NCBI GenBank assembly: GCA_033026295.1
Contig: CM065179.1
Coordinates: forward strand, 1,248,501-1,312,500
DNA: 64,000 nucleotides
DNA from: Channa striata
Taxonomy: Eukaryota; Chordata; Actinopteri; Anabantiformes; Channidae
Reading direction: 5' to 3'
A program made the position numbers and the translations under genes. The notes under the pieces are model-generated. The model made no database searches. It saw only the letters and a program-made list of their open reading frames with translations, and was not told the DNA's origin. Each line of letters starts with the position of its first letter. Position 1 is the first letter of the stretch. Shown piece by piece: positions 49,766 through 61,594 of this stretch.

Positions 49766-50484
49766 AGATAATATTTGTACGTTTAACTACATGTACCAGC
49801 CTAGAACCAGAACAAGCAAGGTGTCCTTTAACTGCAAACGTGATTATGTTTTGTGGGGAATGTGACTGGGTTCGGATGCAGTGCAGTGTTTGACAGAGCA
49901 AGCGGAAAGCCGGCTGCCGGGCCGTGGTCGAGGAAGGTGACGGGCGTACGGCAGGACACCGCAGGACACCGCAGGTCGTTCCACAGATCTGCGTGTTCTG
50001 TGTGTCAAGAAAAAGCAAGAAAAGCACTTTGGTTAATGTTAGAAAAAACTGTGGTTTTGCTTAAAGGTTAATAATCACGTTGTGAGTGAAGTGACTGTTA
50101 ATTTGTTCGCAGTTAATCCAAACCACGATCTTTCTCTAAGCAGGTTTTTTATGGTTTGGTCAAAACACATTCATAATCATGTTCAATGTCAACATATCTT
50201 CAATATTTTCACAGAAAACGTAATTCAGCTGCAATTATGCTCAGCGCAAAAAAGTATTAGCGTCTGCAGTTGGGTTATATTTAGGAGACAACGCTGTTTG
50301 ATGACAGTCATGATCTATTATCTTTTTCATGGTGAGACCAGAGAACAGACGTTGGCAGTGGGAAGACTGATGGTTGTTAGGAATCAAATGTGTAGTGTAA
50401 ATAAATGAATAACATTAATTAAAATCCCCTTTGGAATTGTGCATTTTATAACTTACGCTTCAACCTTTGTGTGGACCCACATTG

Positions 50485-50745
50485 GGAACATTAAAGAAAA
50501 GTAAGGACATTGTAATACTGACGAGAAGACAGTTTGGAAGAATAACGTACAAACAACCGGGGGGATTTTAGGTATAACTGTGGGCATTCTTTTGGGAATA
50601 TGTGGACATCTGGGCGTCATTTTGTGAAAGTAAGGGATATTTCTGCAAAACAAAAGATATTTTGGAACATGGGGCTATTTATAGAAAAGTAAGGACATTT
50701 TGGAAAAATAAAACATTTTGGTATGTGCCGGGACATTGTGTCCGT
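50485..50745. repeat. Degenerate minisatellite-like array
   Basis: The phrase AAAGTAAGGACATTTTGG and variants (GTAAGGACATTGTAATAC, AATATGTGGACATCTGG, AAGTAAGGGATATTTCTG) recur about every 30-45 bp over 260 bp, consistent with an old tandem array. Confidence 0.55.
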
Positions 50746-51629
50746 TATTTACTTCTCCATGGTTAGAATGGAGTTTGGGTTAGGGAATGAATTATGTGTG
50801 TCGGTGGTTGTGGTTTTGGTCACAGTGGTGCTGGGGGTTGAGAGTTCATCGCCATCAGAACTTCCAGTGTTTGGACTCGGTCTATGATGTCTCTTAATCA
50901 CTGATTCCGAAATGATCCCTCCTCGCTGATTTTCTATATGAGCAAGCAAACCGAGCCAGAACCAATTTACAAAGCCAACATTTTAAAGACAAAACAGCAT
51001 GAGACATGTTTGAATAAAAGCTTGTTTACTGGAATCTTTTGTGTTCATCTATTTGGAGCTTTCTTTCAAGTGTATGACCTCGTGTTTTGCATCTCCAATC
51101 CTGTGAAACCCTAATAAAGTTTGATTCAGAAATTAATCAATTCACTTTTATGTAATTGTTTATGAAGAACATAAAAAGGCCTAACGAGGGAAGGCCATAA
51201 ATTAGCCTAATTATCGACTTTTTTGTTCACAACAATGAGTCATTATTGCTTTGTGTACCCACAAACGCAACACATACTTGGATTTAATGTGATGAACTCA
51301 CTTCGTTTCTGTGCCACGAACGTCTGCTATACTCCGCTGACAGCACCGGCTCCTTACCTCCAGCTCTGCCAGGAGTCAAATTCAAATGCACGGCTCCTGT
51401 TCATTTGGCTTGCCTCGTAATGAAATCAGATAATAAGAGTGTGGCAACGATGTGAGCGAGAGCTCGTATACAACACGAAACTACCAGAAACTCCAGGGGA
51501 GACGGGGCACTGCTGTACCTATGCCAGAGACTGCTAATAGGCATTCTCTCCCTCTCCATTTCCTTGATTGGGACCAGATGTGTGTGTGTTACACTCTGGG
51601 AAATGGCTGAGATGAGAGACGGTGAGGCC

Positions 51630-51800
51630 GCCAGAGCCACAATAAATTCGTGGAACGGCTAATGAATAAAACAACAGCGGATTAAATGTGCCATAGCTAA
51701 AAATAATTTGATTAAGAATCACATTCAGCGGCCAAATTGTTGGAGGCCATGCTGGAGACAGCTGTATCTTTATTTGAGCTCTGGTGTACACGACCACATT
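51630..51800. promoter_or_regulatory. Candidate conserved non-coding element
   Basis: Has a perfect MEF2 consensus CTAAAAATAA (51697-51706), GGCTAATGAATAAAAC and TTTGATTAAGAATCAC, all in non-repetitive sequence. Confidence 0.4.
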
Positions 51801-52519
51801 TTCCCTCCTAATGAGCTTCTACAAGACTTCGATCAAACTCTTTTTATGAGGATTCCTGGGCAAAGCTTGAGGCCTGATGAATCAGTTGTCATCATGTGCG
51901 ACTGCCAGTTTTAAAAAGTCCCAAACTTCATGAGTCTGTTGAGCCAGGTTCATAGAGGGTCGACCCAAAGTCCCAATCCTACCCTTGTTTATCAGGAAGA
52001 GTTCCAGCTGCTGACCTTCACTACTCATAACGGAGAAGGCACCAACCTCTTTGGAGCTTGAAAACTGTACACTCCACCCGCCAACCGTGGAGAGAATGGA
52101 CCAATGTACCAACTCTACAGAGGACATCCAGACTGAGAGGGAACAAAACCACGACCAACCAAGTCATGTTTGTATCATTCTGATAAGTGTTGTCCCTTTT
52201 CATACACCTTTGTCATTATTTTCGCACTTTTGATCATTTGTCTGCAATTCTGGTCAGTTATGGGTTATTAGGGATTAAAAATCAAAGTCAAGGAGAAAAC
52301 ACCAAAGATTCAAAGGATTAGTTTTGCAATGGTCGGAGACCTGAGGCCCATTCAGCGATCAAGCCATGATTGTAGGAACAGGTAAAGAGAAACTCAGATT
52401 GATCTGTGGACTGGCACAACAACATGATTTCAGGAAGCTAAAACCCATTCACTGTCCCGGCTGCTGTTCAGTAAACTAGGCTTCCCTCTGGCCAAGCAGG
52501 AAAAGACTAAAAAATGAAC

Positions 52520-52572
52520 CTATTTATGATCCGAAAGACTTTATTAATCCCAGAGGGAAACTGCTTTGCGAG
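52520..52572 (-). mobile_element. Short retroelement tail fragment
   Basis: AGACTTTATTAATCCCAGAG followed by GGAAACTG is the widespread fish 'TTTATTAATCCC' repeat end; nothing else of the element is present. Confidence 0.4.
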
Positions 52573-54860
52573 TTGTCTCACGTTTGCAAAGAAGCTAAAT
52601 TCTCCACTTGTACAAGTGACTCTTGTGTAGACGTCTGTCTGTTACAATCGCTGTCCCCTTCTCACAAGCTCACGTTTACCGCAATGTGAAACCAAACCAA
52701 CATGTGTCCCAGAGAGACATCGGGTCGAGGGCTCTGAGGTTCTGACGCAGCTGCCACTAGTTCTCTCATGTTCATCTTTTGTTCAACACAAACTGACAGG
52801 CTGTGTCCACTGGGGACTTTCTCGCGTCCACCCTGATCTCTGCCTCGAGTGCAGCTGCAGCTCTGCACCGGGGACGAGCTCGGACGTCTGGACGTCACAC
52901 CGTTGAAGAGCCTGATGAAATGGCTGATCGCTGTCCAAAGAGCTCACCGGTGCGTACAAAAGGGCCCGCACACCGCAGCGTCTGCCAGGGGAAATAGAGC
53001 TGGAAGGCAGGTGAGACAGGGAGGCATTGATTGTCCGTGTTTCTCCGCCTTACAGGTGGGACGCCTCAGAGTCTGGAGCACAGACCTCTCTTCAGAGGGA
53101 CAGGGACACTCTCCAAGAACATTAAGAGGACTTAGCCTGAAGTTGACGTGACACAACCTGTGAGCCAAGTCTGAAGGGAATGTTAATCGGGGGGATTTTA
53201 ACTGCTGATGGTATCTGCCGCGTTGTGTACATTTGAAATTCACCAGCCCAAAGGAGTAATGAATTTTAAATGTTTCGCTTGCCACTAATAAAGAGCTCCT
53301 GTTATAGAATTTGCAGGATTTTCTTTACATAAATTATGTTCTACAGATCTGCAGTTGATCAATCATAGGAAATGAAACATTTTCTTCTGTTATGCGGTAG
53401 CAGCTGATCTGTTTAGAGCTGACGAACCTGTCACACGCAGCCATTTCTTCATGTTTTCACTGTTGTATAACTTTTGATTGGAGTTCACAGTCTGCTCTGT
53501 TCATACTGCTGAAATTCTCCCGTTCTAAAATATTTTGTCGCACAGCTGAGCAGCCAAGCAGTCATAGCAGTGAAAAGCCTTTTCTTTAGGGTCTAACTGT
53601 GTCTATGACAGTTTTCTGAGTGTCTTTGTGTCACATAGGTTTCAATATTTTTCCTGGGGAACTGGAGCAGATTCTGGCAAACAGGAAATTCTTGTCCAAA
53701 GCCACAGAAATGCATTTAAACTGTTTTTTCAGGATCTGATATGATTTGCAGATATTTAAATACACCCAAGTTGACTCCTGAGCCGGAGCAGATGGAGTCA
53801 GAAAATACTGTAAATGTGACATTTTTGTAATCTGAAAACGGAAATCACTGTACAAGAGCTTAAACCATGAACAGAGAAAACAGAACTGTTGACTGAATCC
53901 CACCTTCTGTGTTAGACAACATGCAGTGCAGACATACAGAGCAACAGAGAGGCACTGAAGGTGCAGAGGATGAGAGATGAAGGGGGGAACGTGTGCGTGA
54001 TGTCAGGCTGCTGTTTAGTGCTGCAAACTGGCAGCAGATGGTGGGACAAGAGGTCAGGGATGGAAATTAAAGAACAAATTCAGCACAGCGGCAGAGGGGA
54101 AGAGGAGGCGCGGTGGCCAGAATGAAGGAAGAAGGCCGAGGGGTCAGCGTGGACTCCATTATACATATTTTTCAAACAGCAATTAGAAGCTCCTCCTGCT
54201 TCCAGCTCGGAGCCGAGGCGACGGCCCGACCTCTAATCATCAACCATTTCTCTCAGGCCCCGAGTCTCTCGTACGCGTCTCCTCGGAGTGGCTGTTTATT
54301 TTTCACAGTGCTTCCTGTTTGATTGAGCACCACAGGCTGTGTGTCTTTATGGATAGCAGAAGGTCAAAGGTCACGTGCACACTTACTGCACGTGTTAAAT
54401 CATCTGGCATCACAAGCAGCCAATCTCCTCTTCAAAACAAATGTATCTCCCAAACTCCCAGTCCTCTCACGGAATGGGGACGCCGCTGTCAAAATAACAG
54501 TCATCATCAGCAGTCGTGAAAGCCAGAGATTTGGTGTTCTTGTTATTTTTAAAACTTGCCGTAAAGAGACTAGAACCCAACAATGAGCTGCATTTAGTCA
54601 GTCTCCGAATCCACAATGAGTCCTGGGGCTTAGCTTATTAGAACACACATCAGGGAGCCACACCGCTGCGTTAGACTCTTCACTCATTCACTTCTGCTTC
54701 AACAATCTGAGCTATGTAACTCGTGAATGTAGACATGTCTGTGGCCAACATTAGCGAGCCAGCGAAGAATAAACAATATCTTACTGTGACAGTGTTGGAA
54801 TTATTGCGAGTCTCATTTCAACCCCCAAATCAAACAGTATCAACTGAGGACCTTCAGCGG

Positions 54861-55140
54861 TTGTTCCCACAAAGTCTGCCAGAAATCTGGGGGTCATTAT
54901 TGAAGAGCAACTGAGATTTACTGACCACATCTCCTCCATCTCTCAGGCAGCAGGTTTGCTCAATACAACATCAGAAAGATCAGGTGCTACATTTCTGAAT
55001 ATGCAACCCAACTGCTGATGCAGGTATTGCTCATATTTCACATCGACTACTGCAATGTCGTACAGACAGGGCTGCCAGCAGCACAGTCAAGCCCCTCCAG
55101 ATGAGCCGAAGTGCAGCAGCGTGTCTCAAAACGCTGTTGA
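54861..55140 (+). mobile_element. L2/CR1-like LINE reverse transcriptase fragment
   Basis: Translation in shifting frames gives ARNLGVIIEEQLRFTDHIS, then RFAQYNIRKIRCYI, HIDYCNVVQTGLPA and KPLQMSRSAAACL. This is the C-terminal part of an L2/CR1-clade reverse transcriptase. At least two frameshifts show it is dead. Both ends of the element are missing. Confidence 0.8.
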
Positions 55141-55549
55141 GGACAGACAATGTATGTCATCTCTGCACCGAGTTATTGTATTTGACTGAACACAGGAAGC
55201 CACGTCGGCATCAACTCACAACTAGCTCCAACCAACTCAGGCTAAGTAAATGTTAGAGGAACAACAAATATTGTCTTTACTGATATTCATATTGTAATCC
55301 CCTAACCTACTTATTACCGCGAAAGTAGCTGCTGAATTCCATCGAATCCGTCACAGAATTTACAAGGTGAAGTGACTGACAGCGATGTCCACTTTTTGTG
55401 TAGGAGAGTGGGGGAACTTTCCTCAGTTTTTGGAAAATTGGCCTCGACACCCGTGGACGACAGATCTGACACGTTGAACTTCTGAACTGAGTTTGCTCAT
55501 CATGAAAACCTCCTTGGCTCCTATCAGCACAGCCATTCCTACAGGGGAG

Positions 55550-55910
55550 TTATACACTTCCCCCATCTCTAACCCTGGTGTGCCTCCACAGGTCATCTCC
55601 GTAATGAGCCATGTGGTCCCCTCTGGCTCTCACTAATCAGGGATCCAAGGCCATCCCATCCTCAGCCCGACGCCACGGTTCCCCTCTCTGCCATCTGGCC
55701 TCCATGCCTGGCCCTGTCTCCACTCTGCCTGCGATTTACGCCCTCCTGAGGTGTTTCGCCTTTTAACTCGCACATAATTGGCCCCCAGATGCAAAAAAGA
55801 TGTGGAGGCCAGTTTTTATTGGTTGCCAAGCAGAGGTCATTGTTTTTGCTTCACTCTGACTCAGCACTGCCAAGGTTAAAAAGACAAGCTTTATGTCTGT
55901 ACCCCTTGAC
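55550..55910. promoter_or_regulatory. Candidate conserved non-coding element
   Basis: Complex block with CTCACTAATCAGGGATCC, CACATAATTGGCCCCCAG and GTTTTTATTGGTTGCC (inverted CCAAT). No repeat or coding character seen. Confidence 0.35.
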
Positions 55911-57505
55911 CAATTACTGAAGAAAAAAACGGAGTGTGTGCAAAGTTACACAAGGCAGTGATGAACTACAGAGGCAGTGTGTGATGATGAAACACATCCT
56001 GCAGACTTTGCCTCTTCCTTCAAAGCCCTGAAACACCTTTAATCGGGTTTCTTGTGCACGGACTTCGTTGTCACCTCCTGACTGACCTACTGGACATTTG
56101 ACACCTGCTGTCAAATTGTATGAGTTAGTATACAATAATCACAACAAAGTATGATATGACAGGTACGAGGGACTTTAAGGCTTTCTGGGAAGCTAGAAGA
56201 GTCAGATCAGTGGTGTGACATAATTTCAAGTTATCCACGTGAGAAATGGTGGAAGCTGTTTGGTTTGAAATTTGCACAGTGAGAAAAACAAAACGAAAGA
56301 CACACATCTCTACTTCTACTAGTTCAGTGAAACCACTGCAGTAGTTCCAAGGTTCTCCTAGTACAAAAAATACATTTTTGGAAGAAGGATTCAAAACAAA
56401 AAAATATTTATATACAAAACGATCATAATAGTGGTTATAGCAATAACAAAACATATTTAGACAAAAATACATAGAGTAGAACATTGTTCTGCTAAATAAT
56501 CAGACTTCAGTGTGTTGGTAAGTTTTCAGAGTGTTGAAAGTTTGTCCTTCGAATGCGATGGATAGGTTTCCTCCCACTGACACTCCAGGATTCTATTTCA
56601 TCTTCTCTTACATACCTGAAGCATAGCAAAAACCAGTACATGGCTTCACCTCATGTTGTGGTGTCATGAACATGGAGCCACCAGAAGTTTCTACAGCATA
56701 AACTCTGATGCAGATGGTGTCAGCCCATAGTCAACGCTCTGCCTTGTAGCAGGTTCAACAGGTTCTTATCAGGCCATACACTAGTTTAAACAACATCAGG
56801 GTTTGTATCTATATGTATAGATACTGATATAGACATACTGATCTGACAAATGAGGAAGTCGCATACATCGCCTGGGCCGTGGCGTGCTTGTTGCTGTGTG
56901 TCTTCCTGTTTAATATTCCAGATGAATTCTTTCTCTTTTCCTAAGTTACAAGCCTGTTCACAGACAAGGATCCAATTACACAAACTTTATTCCAAAAACA
57001 GGTGTATCTAATTATCCACTTTGCAGAACCGCCTCTTAAATTTCATGCTACTTTCACATGAAGCAGTTCTTTAATTAACCTTTAACCCATCTGACCCACA
57101 GGCAACTCTAAAAAATGTTGAAAAGTTGATAATAATAAAACAATTTGAAGTACTTTATTTCACCTTTCACAAGCTTGTAATCTGTAAAACCACAAAACCA
57201 CAATTTACACAAAATAAGAAACGATAAGTTTTCATAAACTTTCAAACGATATTTATAGGACGCTCATGTAGCCGACCACAAACATGCCTTATGAATTTTT
57301 TAACTCCCATATTCGTTCGCATAATTTATGTACACGACAAAATATATCTCTGGATATCTGCAGGATATCTGCAGAAATTATAGACTCAGCCCGGCAGTAT
57401 TCATGATTATATTTCACGTTAGTATTTTTTATTTTTTTGCAGGCGCCATGTGCAACTTCAACCTTGCTGGTCCTTCCGGGGTCCTTGACGTGGCATTAAT
57501 AAACA

Positions 57506-57516
57506 AAGATGGCGGC
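57506..57516 (+). promoter_or_regulatory. gorab: YY1-type motif upstream of gorab
   Basis: AAGATGGCGGC is a full match to the YY1 core found near start sites of many housekeeping genes. It lies 134 bp before the gorab ATG, suggesting transcription starts close by. Confidence 0.55.
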
Positions 57517-57649
57517 TGCTTCTATAGCTGTATGAGTTTGACTATTTTAAGTTTTATTATGGTTATTATCTCCAGTAAAGGGTTACAACATTTCCTGAGT
57601 GCAATATTTTTCTCGTCTTGTTTGGTTTTGTTTGGTGTGAAGTTGTAAA

Positions 57650-57704
57650 ATGAGTGGTTGGGCTGGTTTTTCTGACGAAGAGCTGAGAAGGATGCAGCAG
57701 AAAG
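57650..57704 (+). CDS. gorab: gorab coding exon 1 (residues 1-19)
   Basis: Encodes MSGWAGFSDEELRRMQQK plus the first base of Asp. Donor AAAG then GTAACG. The start context AAAATGA has A at -3. Confidence 0.93.
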
Positions 57705-60700
57705 GTAACGTTTCTTGTTAGCTGTTAGCTCTGCTTCGGCTTCTCTTGTGTTTGAAATATTGAATTCTTATTTTAACGCAACTGTCAAACTAACGTGTTT
57801 CAGACTCAACGGCAGCCCGCGGTCGGAAGCCGACTCCAGTTAACCGGACTCGGCAGCAGTTACAGCGGGAGAGGGCTCTGCAGCTAGCCGCACAGAAAAG
57901 CTCCGGACACGGCTCACTTGGCCTTCCACCGGAACAACAACTCACCAAACCCCCGCCAAACGAAGCGCCTCAGCCCGCAGCAACTCCGGCTGTCGTTCAG
58001 AAGGTGCAGGAGGAACGTAGAGAGTTGAAGCCGACTAACAATCATCACCAGCCCGCAGAGGTGGACACCCCGGTTGTCATAGAGCTGGAGAGACAGGAGG
58101 TGGAACTGTTAGTATGTTTTTATCATTCACGCCGTGGAGGTCTCGTTATTTTATGACATGGTCACACAAAACACTAGTCCGTGACTACTGTACTTTGCAT
58201 ACAGGAGCAAATATTAAAAGGCATAAACTAGGGGCAAGATCACATAACTGACAAGAGGCTGGCACTGAATCATCGACTGGTTTAAATGAAAGTCCTTTAC
58301 AGCTCGCTGTATATTACACGCTGACCCTGAGGTTTGGTAATTGGCATTTTACAATTATTTTAACCTTTTATGTTGAGATGAGACTGACTAAACATTTGAA
58401 GTGTGTCAACACTGAATTTGAAGGATATTAGCAGACCTACAGCCTATTCTGTTGTGTGTTTCTTTTCCTTTTTAGAGTTGAAAATGCATTTTTGTGTGTT
58501 TAAAATATCTTTGTGTGAATATAGACGCGAGAAGACTCGTCTTGAGCAACTGCAACTAGAGCAAAAAGCCATTGAGGAGAGGAACAAGCTCAAGAAAGCT
58601 CTGCTGGCAAAAACTATTGCTGAAAAGTGAGTGCAGATGATATTGTCCCGATCATAAATTGACATATAGTAAATACCAAAACTGAACAAACGAATTGAAT
58701 TTACCCTGAATGTGTCGACCTCCACAGATCCAAACAGACTCAGGCAGAGGCTGTGAAGCTAAAGAGAATCCAGAAGGAGCTGCAGGCCCTTGATGACATG
58801 GTGTCCAATGATATTGGCATACTGAGAGGGAAGATAGAGCAGGCCAGCTGGGACTACACTGCTGCAAGGTAGAGATTCTGTACTTGAGAAAATAAGAAGT
58901 TAATTTTAATTTAATTTCAATAAGAAAATGAGAAGTGGTATACATGTGTATGGAGATGAAAGTCACAGTGTATCGACGTGTAAGAGACTTAGCTATAGTC
59001 AGCCAAATCTGAAAAACCTCCCTGTAGTTGTTGAAAGATTCTGCGAGTCCAGAAGAGATTTTAACTTGTCAAAACAGGACACATATGGGTTTTTAACTTT
59101 AATAATAGTTTGATCCTATTTAGTTGAACTAGTAAAATGTTACCATGTAACCGGAGTGATTGTTATTACTTTTTGTACTCATATTCATATGATGGTGTAT
59201 GCAGTGAAAAGGTTCGGTTTGTTTGAAAAGTAGGTATTTTAAACGAACACCAGATACTGTAAAAGACAGATCTCTGCTCAACTTCGGTGTTATTCAGTAA
59301 AAGGCACTAGACTTTATTGAGAGACACACACACACACACTTTTTGTTTTATGCATTCTTTTCGTTAACACTATCCCTAATGGTGAAGCAGCAGCAGACAG
59401 ATTCACTCTGTCTGCTGCTGTGGCTAAGGGGAATCTGTGCTACCCAAGGTCTCCCTATAGTCCAAATACCAAGTGGAAAAAGTACACGTGCAAATAGTGA
59501 CACAAATTGAAACAGCATCACTCTGGATGAATCAAGGAAAAAAAGAGAACCTGTTCTGCAGCCGCACAGAAAAAGAGCAATCCCTCTGACATATACACAG
59601 GGCACAAAACTCCATGATCAATGGTTCATGGTTGTGAATATATTTTTGTCTGTTGCCCTTCTTTCAGCTCATACCCTACAATTAGTGTATGAGCTGAATG
59701 AAGAGTAACAATCATTTTAGGACAATTATTTTGTTAGAAAAACATGTCAGTCCCATTTCATATAAAGGACTTTAGAAGCCTCCTTTTAAATCCAGAAACA
59801 CTGCCCCCTGCAGACTCCTTCCGGTACCCATGGAATTTTCTTCCTCACCGCACTTAGCACACGCAAACTGGATCTTTCACACTCGGTTGTTCTGTATCTC
59901 TTGTGCAGCACACATAGCTAAACTAGGCACTACTAATAAAAATCCTGATTTGATAAATTCAAAATAAATGATATGTTTAACTTGCTGCATTTCCTTTTAA
60001 AACAGTTTGTTTGTTACATTTCTTAGCCAGAGACTGTGAACTGTCTCGTGAGTCATGATCCTTCCTCAGTGATGCAGTGAATCTGTATTTGACCTTGTAG
60101 CTGTGGTTTTTCAGTGCAGCCTGTTGTGTAGTGAGATTAGCTCCATGTCATGAACACTGCTCATTACAGATGTTTGTATAAAGGGAAGAGAGGACCTGAC
60201 CTTCACGCTTTCATTGTCCAGGATTCTGTTATGATTATGTTGATTTGATCAGTTGTTGAGATTACAGTGAGGTACAACACAAAACCCCAAGGTGAAATTC
60301 AACTTTCAGAAATGTTTGACATCATTTGGTTTATTGCCACAGTTTCCAAACAGCATGTGGTTTCCTGTTCCTCACAATTAAAACAATGTTTCTATGCTCC
60401 GACGTGGTGGGAGCACTTGTATCCTCAGTAGGGCTGCATTTGAACACATTTTGTATTTGTGCCAATACACCATTTTAGTTTCAATACAGATTTACAGCAG
60501 TATATGCTATTTTGCTGTCCAAAACAGAATTTAACAAAATTAAACAAAAGAAGTTGAAGTTATTCCATTAAAAAATTTGCAGGGTGCATTCAAAAAAAAT
60601 TTATTTTAAAAATGGTAAAAACAGTTTGCTCTTTGTTGAGACCATGAGTTCTTTACTATTCGAGGATTATTGAAATGTGTGCACTCAGTTGACCACTTGT

Positions 60701-61594
60701 TTCAGCAGTACACCTAATCCTAGCCTGTGTAGGTTTGTCTGATGTTCTTACCAGTGTTTAATCTTGTATAACCCAGATATGCAGTTGTCGCTAATATTAA
60801 ATGGACTTGTTAAGCTAGCAGAACTCTGACATCATTTGTGCTCATAAGTTTTGCATTTTGACAGAAAGCAGGTATGAGCAGATGAATAGGTTTTATAATA
60901 TGCACTCAGCATATGTGGTCAAGTGCTTATTATGAACGGTCATGGAATGCAGATGGGAGTACTTGGATTTGTTTCAGCAAGTACCCTAAAATAAAATGAA
61001 CACTCCTTTAAAAGCAGTTCCTCATGGGTAAACTGAGAAGTATGTGCAGTGCAATGCAAATAACGTATGACAAGCTTGTTGACGTTTCTATTTGTGTGTG
61101 TGCATCTTTTTTCTTACTTAATTTCTCATTTTTGTGCTAGAAAGCGTTATGAAAAGGCAGAGGCGGAGTATGTGACGGCCAAGATGGACCTGCACAAGAA
61201 GACGGAGGTGAAGGAGCAGCTGACAGAGCACCTCTGTGCCATCATCCAGCAGAACGAGCTGCGTAAAGCCCATAAACTGGAGGAGCTGATGCAGCAGCTG
61301 CAGCTGCAGGCCACTGAGGAGGAGCTGGAAAGGCAGAAAGAGAAGGAGGAGCAGGAAAAGAGTAGAAGCTGTGTTGAGGCGCAAGAAGATGGGAAACAGG
61401 GAAACAGTGCAGTGCACAATCAGGAAGGAACAGTTGAGTCAACCAAAGACTGTAAACCCAAAGAGGAGGAGATTGGGAAGGAGGAGAACGGAGCTGATGT
61501 CCAGGAAGAGCACAAAAACACGATGGAACCAAAGACCGAACAAGACTGTGAAACAATAAGAAACTGCATTCAGAGTGAGACCGTGGTCTCCTGA
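57650..61594 (+). CDS. gorab: RAB6-interacting golgin (SCYL1-binding protein 1)
   Basis: GORAB is a peripheral trans-Golgi coiled-coil protein that binds RAB6 and SCYL1 and supports COPI traffic; human loss causes gerodermia osteodysplastica. Exons 57650-57704, 57804-58107, 58525-58626, 58728-58868 and 61141-61594 give 351 codons plus TGA. The protein begins MSGWAGFSDEELRRMQQKD, as in the family. A Pro/Gln-rich, poorly conserved segment follows (residues ~20-120), then the conserved coiled-coil core (KAIEERNKLKKALLAKTIAE, LKRIQKELQALDDMVSND, RKRYEKAEAEYV, KEQLTEHLC, IIQQNELRKAHKLEELMQQL). The tail is Glu/Lys-rich and ends SETVVS. Human isoforms are slightly longer (about 369-394 aa). Splice phases all agree. 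Intron 4 (58869-61140) is by far the longest and holds two hairpins. Confidence 0.96.
57804..58107 (+). CDS. gorab: gorab coding exon 2 (residues 19-120)
   Basis: Encodes RTRQQLQRERALQLAAQKSS, a Pro/Gln-rich stretch, and VVIELERQEVEL. The donor chosen is CT then GTTAGT: only this gives VELREKTRL across the junction, matching family VELQEKSRW. A nearby GTATGT would break the frame. Confidence 0.88.
58525..58626 (+). CDS. gorab: gorab coding exon 3 (residues 120-154)
   Basis: Encodes REKTRLEQLQLEQKAIEERN then KLKKALLAKTIAE, the start of the coiled coil. Acceptor ATATAG, donor GAAAA then GTGAGT. Confidence 0.95.
58728..58868 (+). CDS. gorab: gorab coding exon 4 (residues 154-201)
   Basis: Encodes SKQTQAEAVKLKRIQKELQA then LDDMVSNDIGILRGKIEQA, strongly conserved. 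Acceptor TCCACAG, donor GCAAG then GTAGAG. Confidence 0.96.
59388..59420. repeat. 14-bp perfect hairpin in gorab intron 4
   Basis: CAGCAGCAGACAGA, loop TTCAC, then TCTGTCTGCTGCTG. Confidence 0.85.
59651..59710. repeat. 24-bp near-perfect hairpin in gorab intron 4
   Basis: Arms 59651-59674 and 59687-59710 pair at 22 of 24 positions around a 12-nt loop. The size is similar to a microRNA precursor core, but no known microRNA is recognised. Confidence 0.75.
61141..61594 (+). CDS. gorab: gorab coding exon 5 (residues 201-351)
   Basis: Encodes KRYEKAEAEYVTAKMDLHKK, KEQLTEHLCAIIQQNELRK and KLEELMQQLQLQATEEELE, then a divergent acidic tail. Stop TGA at 61592-61594. Acceptor TGTGCTAG. Confidence 0.96.

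Larger units (their letters stand above)
48851..57505. other. Gene desert, right third
   Basis: No protein-coding gene supported. Contains a GT run (49181), a probable repeat (49590), a minisatellite (50485), a LINE fragment (54861) and CNE-like blocks (51630-51800, 53190-53300, 54110-54330, 55550-55910). 56100-57300 is AT-rich with nothing recognised. Confidence 0.6.

Noticed and set aside
57328..57648. 106-codon open frame just before gorab
   Set aside because: It ends next to the gorab ATG, has no homology, and overlaps the YY1-containing promoter/5' UTR.
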